64,000 bases of DNA from Gracilibacillus sp. YIM 98692 (GCF_010993965.1 NZ_WIXM01000001.1:62001-126000), one strand, 5' to 3'. Counted from the stretch's first letter, positions 1-7,904 are shown. Notes: generated by a model from the sequence alone, not told the origin. Numbers and translations: made by a program.

Positions 1-114
1 TTGTAATACTTTATCTTTCGTTTTCGGACTTACTTTTTTTACACCATTTAAAGCATACGAAGCTGTCGATACTGCAACATTAGCTTTCTTTGCGACATCT
101 TTTATTGTTACCAA
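1..114 (-). CDS. LacI-family transcriptional regulator (N-terminus only, cut by window edge)
   Basis: Only the first 38 codons are present; the gene runs off the left edge. The reverse strand translates to a LacI helix-turn-helix (VTIKDVAKKANVAVSTASYA), followed by the usual hinge-side helix. The start is a TTG at 114 preceded by AGGGGTG at good spacing. Members of this family are sugar-responsive DNA-binding repressors. Two palindromic sites lie just upstream, which suggests autoregulation. The effector and targets cannot be told from this fragment. Confidence 0.9.
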   Translation of the reverse strand, partial: MVTIKDVAKKANVAVSTASYALNGVKKVSPKTKDKVLQ

Positions 115-130
115 TTTTCTCACCCCTGTA

Positions 131-154
131 TTTCATCGAAACGTTTCGATGAAA
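131..154. promoter_or_regulatory. Palindromic LacI-type operator 1
   Basis: A perfect 24-bp palindrome centred on CGAAACGTTTCG lies 17 bp upstream of the TTG start of the LacI-type gene. A CG-centred palindrome with this core is typical of LacI-family operators. It is probably bound by the adjacent regulator (inference). Confidence 0.75.
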
Positions 155-212
155 TCGTTTTTAAAAATAGGTTTATTAAACCTATACTCTCCTAATAACA
201 CAATACTTATAA

Positions 213-226
213 TTGAAACGTTTCGA
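213..226. promoter_or_regulatory. Palindromic LacI-type operator 2
   Basis: TTGAAACGTTTCGA repeats the core of the site at 131-154 with one changed base. The centres are about 77 bp apart, which would allow looping by a tetrameric or bridged repressor. From 227 to 421 I see only AT-rich sequence without a gene. Confidence 0.65.
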
Positions 227-422
227 CAAATTGATTATAATATAGAATGTATTCGTTTTCAACATATTTTTGTGAATTTTTATTTTACTTTTAAAGAAAT
301 ACTGTAACAAAAGAGCTAATAGTCCTTCATAAAAAATTCCACGGGTATTTTCAAACATATAATAAAAACATCATTTCTCAGAAAGGAGCTGATTTTAAGA
401 TCCAACACTTTTTTATTTCATA

Positions 423-456
423 AAAAAATCACTTATCTAAAGATAAGTGATTTTTT
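423..456. terminator. Bidirectional intrinsic terminator
   Basis: A perfect hairpin with 16-nt arms (core TCACTTATCT / AGATAAGTGA) and a 2-nt loop is flanked by A6 and T6, so it can terminate in either direction. It lies downstream of the aldo/keto reductase gene on the minus strand. Confidence 0.8.
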
Positions 457-565
457 GCCCCTAGAGTTCATTCCTGTACTCATACCTCAATTTAGTAGGT
501 TGTGCATTTTTCGTTAATTATATTGAAAAACATTATCATTCGAATGTTAAAAACTTGTCAAGTTA

Positions 566-1483
566 TTATGGCAATTTATTCCCTGCGATACGATACAGAT
601 CATACCATTCTTCTCGGGTAAGTTCTACATCCGAAGCTTTCGCAATATCTGCTAAACGCTGGGTGTTCATGGTACCTAGTATTGGTTGCATGCGAGCTGG
701 ATGACGGAGAATCCATGCAATGGCAATGGCGGATTTTGACACACCATTTTTCTCCGAATATTTTGCTAACGTTTCATTTAATACAGGGAATTGATCATTA
801 TCAACAAAAACCCCATCAAAAAATCCGTGCTGGAATGGAGACCACGGTTGAATAGTCATGTCGTGAAGACGACTGTATTCTAATACGCCTCCATCACGAA
901 CAATGGCTGGATCATGCTCCATATTAACATTGAGACCGGCATCGATCATCGGTGTGAACATTAAGCTCAATTGTAACTGATTAGCAATTAAGTCTTGATC
1001 TACATATTTTTTCAATAATTCGATTTGAGTTGGATTGTGATTACTTACACCAAAATGACGAACTTTCCCACTTTGTTTTAATTCATCAAAAGCAGCTGCT
1101 ACTTCTTCTGGTTCCACTAATGTATCTGGACGATGAAGCAACAACACATCTATGTAATCTGTTTTTAAACGTTTTAAACTTCCTTCAACGGAAGATAGAA
1201 TATGTTCTTTAGAAAAATCAAAAAAACCATTTCTAATTCCACATTTGGTTTGAATTACCATTTTTTCCCGAATACTTGGATTCATATCAATGGCATCAGC
1301 AAAAATCTCTTCTGACTTTCCACCACCGTAGATATCCGCATGATCAAACATATCTATACCATGCTCAAGTGCGTTTTTAATTACAAGGTTTGCATCTTGT
1401 TTGGATAGTTGATCCATGCGCATGCACCCGAGAGACATTTCACTAACTTGTAAACCACTTTTTCCTAATTCTAGTTTTTTCAC
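566..1483 (-). CDS. Aldo/keto reductase (YdhF-like)
   Basis: NAD(P)H-dependent carbonyl reductase of the aldo/keto reductase TIM-barrel family, resembling E. coli YdhF. In the longest frame the catalytic tetrad is visible: D49 and Y54 in FDHADIYG, K82 in QTKCG and H119 in LLLHRPD. A GVSNHNP motif and a C-terminal cofactor region (ILGTMNTQRL) are also present. The longest frame begins at GTG 1489, but AAAGGAG lies only 3 nt before it and 9 nt before GTG 1483, so the latter is preferred. It is monocistronic, ending at a bidirectional terminator. The physiological substrate cannot be read from sequence. Confidence 0.9.
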   Translation of the reverse strand: MKKLELGKSGLQVSEMSLGCMRMDQLSKQDANLVIKNALEHGIDMFDHADIYGGGKSEEIFADAIDMNPSIREKMVIQTKCGIRNGFFDFSKEHILSSVEGSLKRLKTDYIDVLLLHRPDTLVEPEEVAAAFDELKQSGKVRHFGVSNHNPTQIELLKKYVDQDLIANQLQLSLMFTPMIDAGLNVNMEHDPAIVRDGGVLEYSRLHDMTIQPWSPFQHGFFDGVFVDNDQFPVLNETLAKYSEKNGVSKSAIAIAWILRHPARMQPILGTMNTQRLADIAKASDVELTREEWYDLYRIAGNKLP

Positions 1484-1554
1484 ACACACTCTCTCCTTTC
1501 CCTCATCTATTATCTATCTTAGCATAGCAAGTTTATGTAAGCGATTATATTGCA

Positions 1555-1728
1555 TTATCCCTCTGTTGATTCTTCTTTCTTTTTCCATAACATGATAATT
1601 TCAGATAATTGGCCTGATATGTATAGTAAAATAGCTATGATTAATCCAAGAAAACAGCCTAGAAATCCAAATATGATTGCTCCAGCTACCCCGCCGATTA
1701 CTAAAAGCAATAATAGATTAGCATCCAA
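1555..1728 (-). CDS. Small membrane protein, 57 aa, unknown function
   Basis: Reading the minus strand from a TTG at 1728 gives a 57-residue protein. It opens with a long hydrophobic stretch (LLLLLVIGGVAGAIIFGFLG), continues with a second hydrophobic segment (LGLIIAILLYISGQL) and ends in a charged tail, KKKEESTEG. This looks like a two-helix hairpin membrane protein. A GGGGG ribosome site sits about 7 nt upstream of the TTG. I do not recognise a family. The 21-bp repeat array at 1768-1862 lies immediately upstream. Confidence rests on the ribosome site and clean membrane topology. Confidence 0.6.
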   Translation of the reverse strand: MDANLLLLLVIGGVAGAIIFGFLGCFLGLIIAILLYISGQLSEIIMLWKKKEESTEG

Positions 1729-1767
1729 TTTATAACCCCCTTTTTGATTAGTGACTCTACTTTTTCC

Positions 1768-1862
1768 GTGTCACTTTTAAATGTTTTTGCGCCACTATAT
1801 ATGTTATTCGAGTCACTTTTTTGTGGTTTCGAGCCACTTTTTTAAAGTTTTGCTCCACTTTA
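1768..1862. repeat. 21-bp-period repeat array, locus A (five units)
   Basis: Five degenerate units share the motif GNGYCACTTTT. The CAC triplets fall at 1772, 1793, 1814, 1835 and 1856, exactly 21 bp apart. Between the CACTT cores the sequence is AT-rich and variable. The same unit recurs near 35215, 63441, 63529 and (once) 13549. The array lies between the scrK terminator and the small membrane protein gene. Confidence 0.8.
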
Positions 1863-1871
1863 TCCTAACCA

Positions 1872-1903
1872 GAAAAGGACCACACTTTTTCTAGTGTGAT
1901 CCT
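1872..1903 (-). terminator. Intrinsic terminator of the scrBK unit
   Basis: On the minus strand AGGATCACACT pairs with AGTGTGGTCCT, with one mismatched position, and is followed by TTTTC. It starts 9 bp after the scrK stop codon. Confidence 0.75.
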
Positions 1904-1912
1904 CCCATCCAT

Positions 1913-2788
1913 TTACGATTCATTTGGCATAGCTAAGTAAAGCGCACCTTTGACACCAGCTTCATCTGTTAAACCTGGTGATACAATATAGTTATCAATC
2001 TCTTTTTCTGTTAAATACGGAGAGCTGACATAACCATTTAGCATTTCTAGTACGTATTTACGAATAAGCGGGAATAGCTGCTTTTGTTTCATCACACCAC
2101 CGCCCATCACAATACGTTCCGGTGATAGAATATAAATATAGCTTGTGAGCGCTTGTGCTAGATAGTAAGCTTCCATTTCCCAAACTTTATCATCATCTGC
2201 TAGCTCTTGTCCTTTTTTGCCCCATCGCTTTTCTATTGATGGCCCGGCAGCGATTCCTTCTAAACAGTCCCCATGATATGGGCATGTACCTTGATACTGA
2301 TCATCTGGATGACGGCGCACTTTAATATGCCCCATTTCAGAGTGTGATAAGCCTTTTAAGGTTTGACCGTGAAAATAAGCTCCTGCCCCGATACCTGTTC
2401 CTACGGTAATATATAAACAAGTATCCACGTCTGTTGCATTTCCCCATTTTGCTTCAGACATCGCCGCAACGTTCACATCTGTATCAATTACGACTGGAAC
2501 GCCTAATTTTTCTTTTAATGTGGCACCTAAGGGATAATCAACCCAGTCTGTTTTTGGTGTTTTTTGCAGCTGGCCGTATGTTGGACTGTTTTCATTCACA
2601 TCGATTGGGCCAAAACCACCTAATCCGAGTCGCTCAATCCCTTTTCCTTCAAAGAATTCCAACACCTTTGGTACTGTGATATCTGGATGTTCAGTTGGAA
2701 TGACTTCTTTTTCATAGATTTCTCCTTGATCATTGCCTACAGCCAGAACAAATTTGGTTCCGCCTGCTTCAATTCCTCCTAGTTTCAT
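1913..2788 (-). CDS. scrK: Fructokinase, ROK family
   Basis: ATP-dependent phosphorylation of the fructose released when sucrose-6-phosphate is hydrolysed. The 291-residue protein has the ROK phosphate-binding loop GGIEAGGTKFVLAVG at residues 4-18. D104 in IDTDVNVAA is the expected catalytic base. The zinc-site residues H154, C169, H172 and C175 are in the CPYHGDCLEG region. The start at ATG 2788 has GGAGG nine nt upstream. It is 12 bp behind scrB, so the two are cotranscribed, and a terminator follows. Fructose specificity is inferred from the sucrose context; the same family includes mannokinases. Confidence 0.92.
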   Translation of the reverse strand: MKLGGIEAGGTKFVLAVGNDQGEIYEKEVIPTEHPDITVPKVLEFFEGKGIERLGLGGFGPIDVNENSPTYGQLQKTPKTDWVDYPLGATLKEKLGVPVVIDTDVNVAAMSEAKWGNATDVDTCLYITVGTGIGAGAYFHGQTLKGLSHSEMGHIKVRRHPDDQYQGTCPYHGDCLEGIAAGPSIEKRWGKKGQELADDDKVWEMEAYYLAQALTSYIYILSPERIVMGGGVMKQKQLFPLIRKYVLEMLNGYVSSPYLTEKEIDNYIVSPGLTDEAGVKGALYLAMPNES

Positions 2789-2800
2789 ACGTATGACCTC

Positions 2801-4195
2801 CTAGCCCTTGTTATGCAAAGACCATGCCGAGATCTTTCCTTCTCCTTCTATAGAAAGCGATGTGTTTTCAGGTTCTGCAAATATTCTTGATGTAAAAACA
2901 AGTTCTCCGTCATTTGCAAATAGCTCCAAAGAAGAATGATCGATAAAGCAGCGAATTTGTTGGAGATCTTGCGATAATATACCCACTCGTTCTTCCAACC
3001 CACTGCCATCTAGACATGGTCTTGTGATTGTTATCGTTTTCTCATTTTTATCATAATCTATTGTAGCATAATCAAATAGATTCATGTGATATTTTTCACT
3101 TTTTATATCCTCTAAAATAAGTTCACTAGATTTTTCGATCTTTCCTTGCCATTTACCGGTTGTAGTCACTTGAAGAATTGATGTTTCTCTAAGTTTTTTT
3201 AGTTCTTTTACTGGCTTCTGATAGATTTGGTTATTTTCCCATAAAAGTTCTCTTGGCAATGTCAACTGATGAATCCATTGATACTTGGTTGTTGGATGAT
3301 AGTCTTCTCCTTGGTCTGGAACCCCCATCCAGCCAAACAAAATTCTCCTTCCCTGTTCATCTAAAGTTGTTTGCGGTGCATAAAATTCAAAGCCGCGATC
3401 AAGTTCTACAAACTTCCCATATTGAAATTTCTCTTCTTTATTCCATTTGCCATGGATATAACCAGTTTGATGGACATTTCGGTAATCAATGCCAGAAGCA
3501 GAAAGGCCTTGCGGAGAAAATATTAAAACATCTTCGCCATTTAATGAGAAGAAATCTGGGCATTCCCACATGTAGCCATAACCGTTTGCCAACGTACCGC
3601 CAAACTCCCATTTTTTTAAATCAACTGAATGGAACCATACAACGCTGCCTTCATTTTGTAATTTTTGCGCGCCGATAACCATATACCATTTGTCATTTTC
3701 TTTCCATACTTTTGGATCACGGAAATGCGCGGTATAGCCTTCGGGTACTTCGATTTGTACACCTTCTTTAGTGAAATGGATGCCGTCTTCTGATACGGCT
3801 AGGCATTGATAAGCTTCCCGTTCTCCGTTTTCTTTTACATTTCCGGTATAAAAAAGATGCAGTTTGCCCTCGTGATCAATGGCACTTCCGGAATAGCAGC
3901 CATCTTTATCGAACCAATTACTTGGTGTTAAGGCGATTGGTTCGTCTTTCCAATCGACAAGGTTTTGGGATGTTACATGTCCCCAAAACTTAGCTCCATG
4001 TCCAGTTTTGAATGGCATCCACTGATAAAATAAATGATAGGTGCCGTTCCACTGAATCCAGCCGTTTGGATCGTTAATTAATCCGACCGGCGGCGCAATA
4101 TGGTAGGCTGGTCTGTATGGATCGCTTTCGGCTAATGCTTGATGTTTTTGAATAGCTTCCTGTGCTTGTTGTCTTAATTGTTTATCTCTACTCAT
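2801..4195 (-). CDS. scrB: Sucrose-6-phosphate hydrolase (GH32)
   Basis: Cytoplasmic hydrolase splitting sucrose-6-phosphate into glucose-6-phosphate and fructose. It is a 464-residue GH32 enzyme with the nucleophile motif LINDPNGW (D42), the transition-state motif FRDP (D160) and the acid/base motif ECPDFF (E211), followed by a beta-sandwich domain. There is no signal peptide, which fits a PTS-linked substrate. The longest frame opens with TTG 4216, but AAAGGGTG lies inside it, so ATG 4195 (MSRDKQ) is the start. It is separated from scrA by 0.57 kb of repeat-rich DNA, so it may have its own promoter. Confidence 0.94.
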   Translation of the reverse strand: MSRDKQLRQQAQEAIQKHQALAESDPYRPAYHIAPPVGLINDPNGWIQWNGTYHLFYQWMPFKTGHGAKFWGHVTSQNLVDWKDEPIALTPSNWFDKDGCYSGSAIDHEGKLHLFYTGNVKENGEREAYQCLAVSEDGIHFTKEGVQIEVPEGYTAHFRDPKVWKENDKWYMVIGAQKLQNEGSVVWFHSVDLKKWEFGGTLANGYGYMWECPDFFSLNGEDVLIFSPQGLSASGIDYRNVHQTGYIHGKWNKEEKFQYGKFVELDRGFEFYAPQTTLDEQGRRILFGWMGVPDQGEDYHPTTKYQWIHQLTLPRELLWENNQIYQKPVKELKKLRETSILQVTTTGKWQGKIEKSSELILEDIKSEKYHMNLFDYATIDYDKNEKTITITRPCLDGSGLEERVGILSQDLQQIRCFIDHSSLELFANDGELVFTSRIFAEPENTSLSIEGEGKISAWSLHNKG

Positions 4196-4320
4196 CTCGT
4201 CACCCTTTCGATTCAACCTGTATTACTTCAAGAGTTTTTTGATTATATTAGTAAATGGGATTCTTTCAAAAAGATATTTGCTAAAAAGTTGTTGCTACTC
4301 TCAGGTCATAAATCTTATTA

Positions 4321-4338
4321 GCAGTTTATATAAACTGC
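4321..4338. other. Perfect 18-bp palindrome in the scrB leader
   Basis: GCAGTTTATATAAACTGC is self-complementary and lies about 125 bp upstream of scrB. About 15 bp further on, TGGAATCGAT at 4352 matches half of the ScrR-type operator found near scrA. This could be an operator region or a leader hairpin; neither is shown. Confidence 0.4.
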
Positions 4339-4411
4339 GACATAGCTTGAATGGAATCGATGCTTATTCCATCTTAGATAAGTGCAGCTGTGGGATAAGC
4401 ACTTAAATACC

Positions 4412-4470
4412 GCTTCGGAAATATACTTCGCTTTCCGCGGGAGTCTACGTATATTTCCTACGCTGGTGAG
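4412..4470. repeat. Hairpin repeat with GGAAATATAC arms
   Basis: GGAAATATAC (4417-4426) and GTATATTTCC (4449-4458) are perfect inverted repeats around a loop containing CTTTCCGCGGGAGTC. A decayed relative with CCCGCAGAAGTCTCGCATATT is seen near 41860-41890. Elements of this style are common intergenic repeats in Bacillaceae, from general knowledge. Confidence 0.55.
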
Positions 4471-4533
4471 TGATTAGATTATGATATATTTCATTTTCAT
4501 GATTTTTCTCACTCAGAACGAATTTCAAACTAA

Positions 4534-4651
4534 GCTGCGGAAAAATGCGACACTCCTGGGGGAAGAGCACGAGCTGAACATCCCGCAAGCAGTGGGTTTC
4601 TGCCGAGGAAGCTGAAGCCGTGCCCCCGGAAAGGGAGCGTTTTTCCGCAGC
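4534..4651. repeat. 118-bp long-hairpin element with terminal inverted repeats
   Basis: The ends GCTGCGGAAAAATGC and GCGTTTTTCCGCAGC are 15-bp inverted repeats with one mismatch. Interior GC-rich segments also pair (CTCCTGGGGG with CCCCCGGAAAGGGAG), so the whole element folds into one long hairpin. It is far more GC-rich than its surroundings. It resembles the element at 13570-13840 through GACTCCT, GCACGAG-like and GCTGAAGCC-like blocks. No ORF is present. Confidence 0.65.
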
Positions 4652-4740
4652 GTTGGACTAGCACTCATCTTTGAAAGAATGAGAGATCGCCTCGCTGATG
4701 TGAATATTCACTATGCCGCATTTTAGTTCTACTGTTTAGA

Positions 4741-4764
4741 AAAGACCGGGGATGGCCGGTCTTT
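4741..4764 (-). terminator. Intrinsic terminator of scrA
   Basis: AAAGACCGG and CCGGTCTTT pair around a 6-nt loop immediately after the scrA stop codon, overlapping it. The run after the stem on the minus strand is short, so termination may be partial. Confidence 0.65.
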
Positions 4765-6148
4765 AGTTTTCTTCTTTGTATCCAAATAGATAGGTTAATG
4801 CAAAGGCGATACCTATTGCGACTAGGTTGACGATAACATAAAGAATTAATTGCTCATTCAAGTAAAGCAATGTTCCAGGAATTACGGTAATTGCCATTCC
4901 TGTCGCTGTTAAGTTAAATAAAGCTGCTAGGAATCCGGCAACAGCGCCTCCTATTAGCCCCATAATAAATGGTTTTCCATGACGTAAAGTGACACCAAAA
5001 ATCGCTGGTTCGGTAATACCTAAAAACGCAGACAATGAGGATGGATAAGCTAATGCTTTCATCTTTTTCTGCTTAGATTTAACCCCTACAGCTAGTGCTG
5101 CGCCACCTTGTGCAGCGATAGATGCTGTAATGATTGGATTAAACGGATTAAAGCTTAAATTTTCCAGTAATTGAATCTCTAAGAAATTAAAAATATGATG
5201 TACACCTGTGATCACAATAATTTGATGGAAGAAACCAATAACCAGACCACTTAAACCAAACGGTAATTCCAATAATGCTTTCGTTCCTTCAAAAATCCAA
5301 CTTTCTACAACATGTAAAATCGGACCTAATGCAAACAAAGATAAAGTAATCATGATTAAAAGAACTAAAAATGGTGTCACAATCAAGTCTAGTGCTTCGG
5401 GTACACGCTTTCTAAAGAATTTTTCAATTTTTGCACCAATTAAACCTGCAAAGAATGCCGGTAACACGGACCCTTGATATCCGATAACGGGAATAAATCC
5501 TAAAAAGTATAGTGGTTCTGCGTCGCCTCCTGCTACAGCCCAAGCATTTGGTAATGCTGGAGAGACAAGCATTAAACCGAGTACAAGTCCAATAATCGGA
5601 GTTCCGCCAAATACTCTAAAGGTAGACCAAGCAACTAATGCTGGTAAGAATACAAAGGCAGTGTCTGTTAACACTTGGGTAAATAATAGAAAATTATCAG
5701 AAATACTATCTGGTGTTAAGCCAAAAATAGCAAGTATTTGCTCTTGTGTTACAAGACCACGTAACCCCATAAATAAACCTGTTGCAACAAGTACTGGAAT
5801 AATCGGAACGAACACATCCCCAAATGTACGAATTGCACGTTGGAGAGCAGATCCTTGTTTCGCTGCCTCTTCTTTCATTTCTGACTTAGATGTTCCAGAA
5901 ACGCCTAATCCTGTTATTGCTTCATAAACACGGTTCACGGTACCTGTTCCAAAAATAATTTGGTACTGACCGGAATTATAAAAAGCACCTTTTACTTTGT
6001 CGATATTCTCTACGCTGTCAACGTCCACTTTCTCACGATCATGTACCATTACGCGTAACCTTGTGGCACAGTGAGCAATAGATTGGATGTTTTCATCGCC
6101 GCCGACTGCATCTACGACTTTTTTTGCTATTTCTTCATTACTAGCCAC
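4763..6148 (-). CDS. scrA: PTS sucrose transporter, EIIBC
   Basis: Membrane phosphotransferase that imports sucrose and phosphorylates it to sucrose-6-phosphate. The N-terminal EIIB domain carries the phospho-cysteine C27 in AHCATRLRV. A linker leads to a roughly ten-helix EIIC domain with the ITEPAIFGVTLR motif. No EIIA domain is fused, so it needs EIIA in trans. The start is GTG 6148, preceded by AGGAGGGG. The longer frame from GTG 6187 would put this ribosome site and an operator inside the gene. Its neighbours scrR and scrB/scrK define the pathway. Confidence 0.93.
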   Translation of the reverse strand: MASNEEIAKKVVDAVGGDENIQSIAHCATRLRVMVHDREKVDVDSVENIDKVKGAFYNSGQYQIIFGTGTVNRVYEAITGLGVSGTSKSEMKEEAAKQGSALQRAIRTFGDVFVPIIPVLVATGLFMGLRGLVTQEQILAIFGLTPDSISDNFLLFTQVLTDTAFVFLPALVAWSTFRVFGGTPIIGLVLGLMLVSPALPNAWAVAGGDAEPLYFLGFIPVIGYQGSVLPAFFAGLIGAKIEKFFRKRVPEALDLIVTPFLVLLIMITLSLFALGPILHVVESWIFEGTKALLELPFGLSGLVIGFFHQIIVITGVHHIFNFLEIQLLENLSFNPFNPIITASIAAQGGAALAVGVKSKQKKMKALAYPSSLSAFLGITEPAIFGVTLRHGKPFIMGLIGGAVAGFLAALFNLTATGMAITVIPGTLLYLNEQLILYVIVNLVAIGIAFALTYLFGYKEEN

Positions 6149-6172
6149 GATAACCCCTCCTGAATTTATTTG

Positions 6173-6186
6173 TGGTATCGATTCCA
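6173..6186. promoter_or_regulatory. ScrR-type operator, proximal
   Basis: TGGTATCGATTCCA lies 25 bp upstream of the scrA start. It is the reverse complement of the site at 6257-6270, so it is probably bound by the LacI-type protein encoded at 6340-7329. Confidence 0.7.
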
Positions 6187-6256
6187 CTTTCGGTATTTTT
6201 CTTCATTTAAGCGATTGCAACGAGTATAAATGAAAAATCAACTTAAATGCGTTTTC

Positions 6257-6270
6257 TGGAATCGATACCA
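6257..6270. promoter_or_regulatory. ScrR-type operator, distal
   Basis: TGGAATCGATACCA is identical in reverse complement to the proximal site. The sites are 84 bp apart, eight helical turns, so they are on the same DNA face and suitable for looping. A further perfect palindrome, TGAGATCGATCTCA at 6309-6322, sits between here and the scrR stop codon. Confidence 0.7.
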
Positions 6271-6339
6271 TATCAATTAAAAATATATAAACAATGTAAG
6301 ATTTAATATGAGATCGATCTCACATTGTTTACGAGTGAA

Positions 6340-7329
6340 TCATACACTATTTCGAATTAAAAGTCTATAGGTGTGTTCCATTTTTTTTCGTGCTTTTTTT
6401 CCATCTATAGCATCAAGTAAGCATTGTGCTGTTGTGGCACCAGCTTCTTCGTTTAGGAAATCGATCGTTGTTAAGCTTGGCTCGATATATTGTGATAATG
6501 TGGACGCACCTGTAGCTGCAACAGCGATATCTTTTGGTATTTGCATGTTTTGCTCTTTTATATACTGGATGGCGCCAACCGCCATATTATCTGTTACCAC
6601 AAAAACAGAATCTGGTCGTTGATCTTTACTTTCTTCCATTATTTGTTTCATCTTTTCGTAACCCGATTCGATCGCAAAATCGCCAGTCTGAACCCACTCG
6701 TCTCGGTAGGAGATGGCGTGTTTCGCTAATGTTTCTTTGTAAGCTTTTTTTCTCGTGATCCCTACTGCTGGATCTGTCTCCGGTGCCCCAATAAAACCAA
6801 TTTTCTTGTATCCTTTTTCTAACATAAATTCAATCATATGACTTGTAGCTTGAGCATCAGGATACACAACAGATGTGGTGACGGGAATTTCTTGTCCCAA
6901 TACCACGACCGGAACTTGTGCTTGATCGATAGCTTGTATCAATTCTTGGTCCTTATTCGTTCCTAATAAAATAATACCGTCCACATTACGGGATTGAAGC
7001 AAACGTATAAATTCTATTTCTTTTGTTTTTTGTAAGGACGTGTCTGTTAATAAAATTTGATATTGATTGGCTTGTAGTACATCATTAATGCCGCTAACCA
7101 CCCTGCTCGCTGTTTCTGTACTTATTTTAGGGAGAATGACACCAATCACACCGGTTTTTTTGGTGCGTAATGATTTGGCCGATTGGCTTGGCATATATCC
7201 AGTTTCTTCGATCACTTCCATGATCCGTTTGCGCGCATCTTCACTAACATATCCATTATCATTTAAACACCTGGATACCGTGGAGCGTGAAACGTTTGCG
7301 AGTCTTGCTATATCATTAATTGTCGTCAT
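6340..7329 (-). CDS. scrR: LacI-family repressor of sucrose utilisation
   Basis: A 329-residue LacI/GalR protein. The helix-turn-helix TTINDIARLANVSRSTVSRC is at residues 2-21, the hinge around 45-60 (PSQSAKSLRTKKTGVIGVI), then a periplasmic-binding-protein-like effector domain. It lies immediately upstream of scrA on the same strand, and two matching operators stand between them. It therefore most likely represses scrA and perhaps scrBK, and releases in response to a sucrose-derived sugar or fructose phosphate (inference). ATG 7329 has AAAGGAG upstream. Confidence 0.88.
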   Translation of the reverse strand: MTTINDIARLANVSRSTVSRCLNDNGYVSEDARKRIMEVIEETGYMPSQSAKSLRTKKTGVIGVILPKISTETASRVVSGINDVLQANQYQILLTDTSLQKTKEIEFIRLLQSRNVDGIILLGTNKDQELIQAIDQAQVPVVVLGQEIPVTTSVVYPDAQATSHMIEFMLEKGYKKIGFIGAPETDPAVGITRKKAYKETLAKHAISYRDEWVQTGDFAIESGYEKMKQIMEESKDQRPDSVFVVTDNMAVGAIQYIKEQNMQIPKDIAVAATGASTLSQYIEPSLTTIDFLNEEAGATTAQCLLDAIDGKKARKKMEHTYRLLIRNSV

Positions 7330-7468
7330 GCATTGGTTCTCCTTTAATGTAAAGCTATGTACGTATTATATCACGTTTGTTGTGCCTGTATTATCGAAAA
7401 CAGTGAGCGTTTTATCCGTATAAGTTCTGTTCCTTTGGGAAGTATACACTAAAAAAGGAGAAATTCAA

Positions 7469-7765
7469 ATGACATTAGATGCATTAGCAGTAATTGCTAT
7501 ATTGACCGCAAGTCTTATTATTTTCTTAAAGCACTGGCCCCTTCTTATTGCACAAGTATTATTAACGATAGGGATTTTCACTCTTGGTGGTCTTTTTCTC
7601 AACATGATATATATTGTGCAAATTATTTTCAGTTTATGGATTTTCGTTCGTTTGTGGAATGCTATCAACTATAACTACCTTCTAGAGTTAGAAAAAACAA
7701 GCCGTATCCCTCAGTCCTACACCGAAGGCAGCAGATCGGGAAGGAAGAGAAACTTTCTTTATTAG
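7469..7765 (+). CDS. Small integral membrane protein, 98 aa, unknown function
   Basis: ATG 7469 is preceded by AAGGAG at 8 nt. The first 65 residues form about three hydrophobic segments (LAVIAILTASLIIFL, LLIAQVLLTIGIFTLGGLFL and an IYIVQIIFSLWIFV stretch), followed by a basic polar tail (GSRSGRKRNFLY). I recognise no family. It stands alone on the plus strand between the divergently oriented scrR and the convergent csaA. Confidence 0.7.
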   Translation: MTLDALAVIAILTASLIIFLKHWPLLIAQVLLTIGIFTLGGLFLNMIYIVQIIFSLWIFVRLWNAINYNYLLELEKTSRIPQSYTEGSRSGRKRNFLY

Positions 7766-7831
7766 AAAACTTCCATGAGGGTTAGCTGTGTCCAATTCAA
7801 CAAAGGATATGCAAATAATTGCATCTTAGTA

Positions 7832-7870
7832 AACTGGAATATACGAGAATACCGGGAGTATATTCCAGTT
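7832..7870. other. 13-bp inverted repeat between convergent genes
   Basis: AACTGGAATATAC and GTATATTCCAGTT are perfectly complementary around a 13-nt loop. There is no T tract. It lies between the stop codons of the small membrane protein and csaA, so an end-of-transcript structure is the likeliest role. Confidence 0.5.
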
Positions 7871-7904
7871 GCGAGTACAGGCAACTTAATTTTTAATTCC
7901 TCTA

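Noticed and set aside
6309-6322. TGAGATCGATCTCA as a third ScrR operator
   Set aside because: It is a perfect palindrome but shares only the ATCGAT centre with the two matching operators; it may be part of the scrR 3' structure.
7465-7668. 67-codon minus-strand ORF over the small membrane protein
   Set aside because: The plus-strand frame has a good AAGGAG site and clear membrane helices; the minus frame is its shadow.
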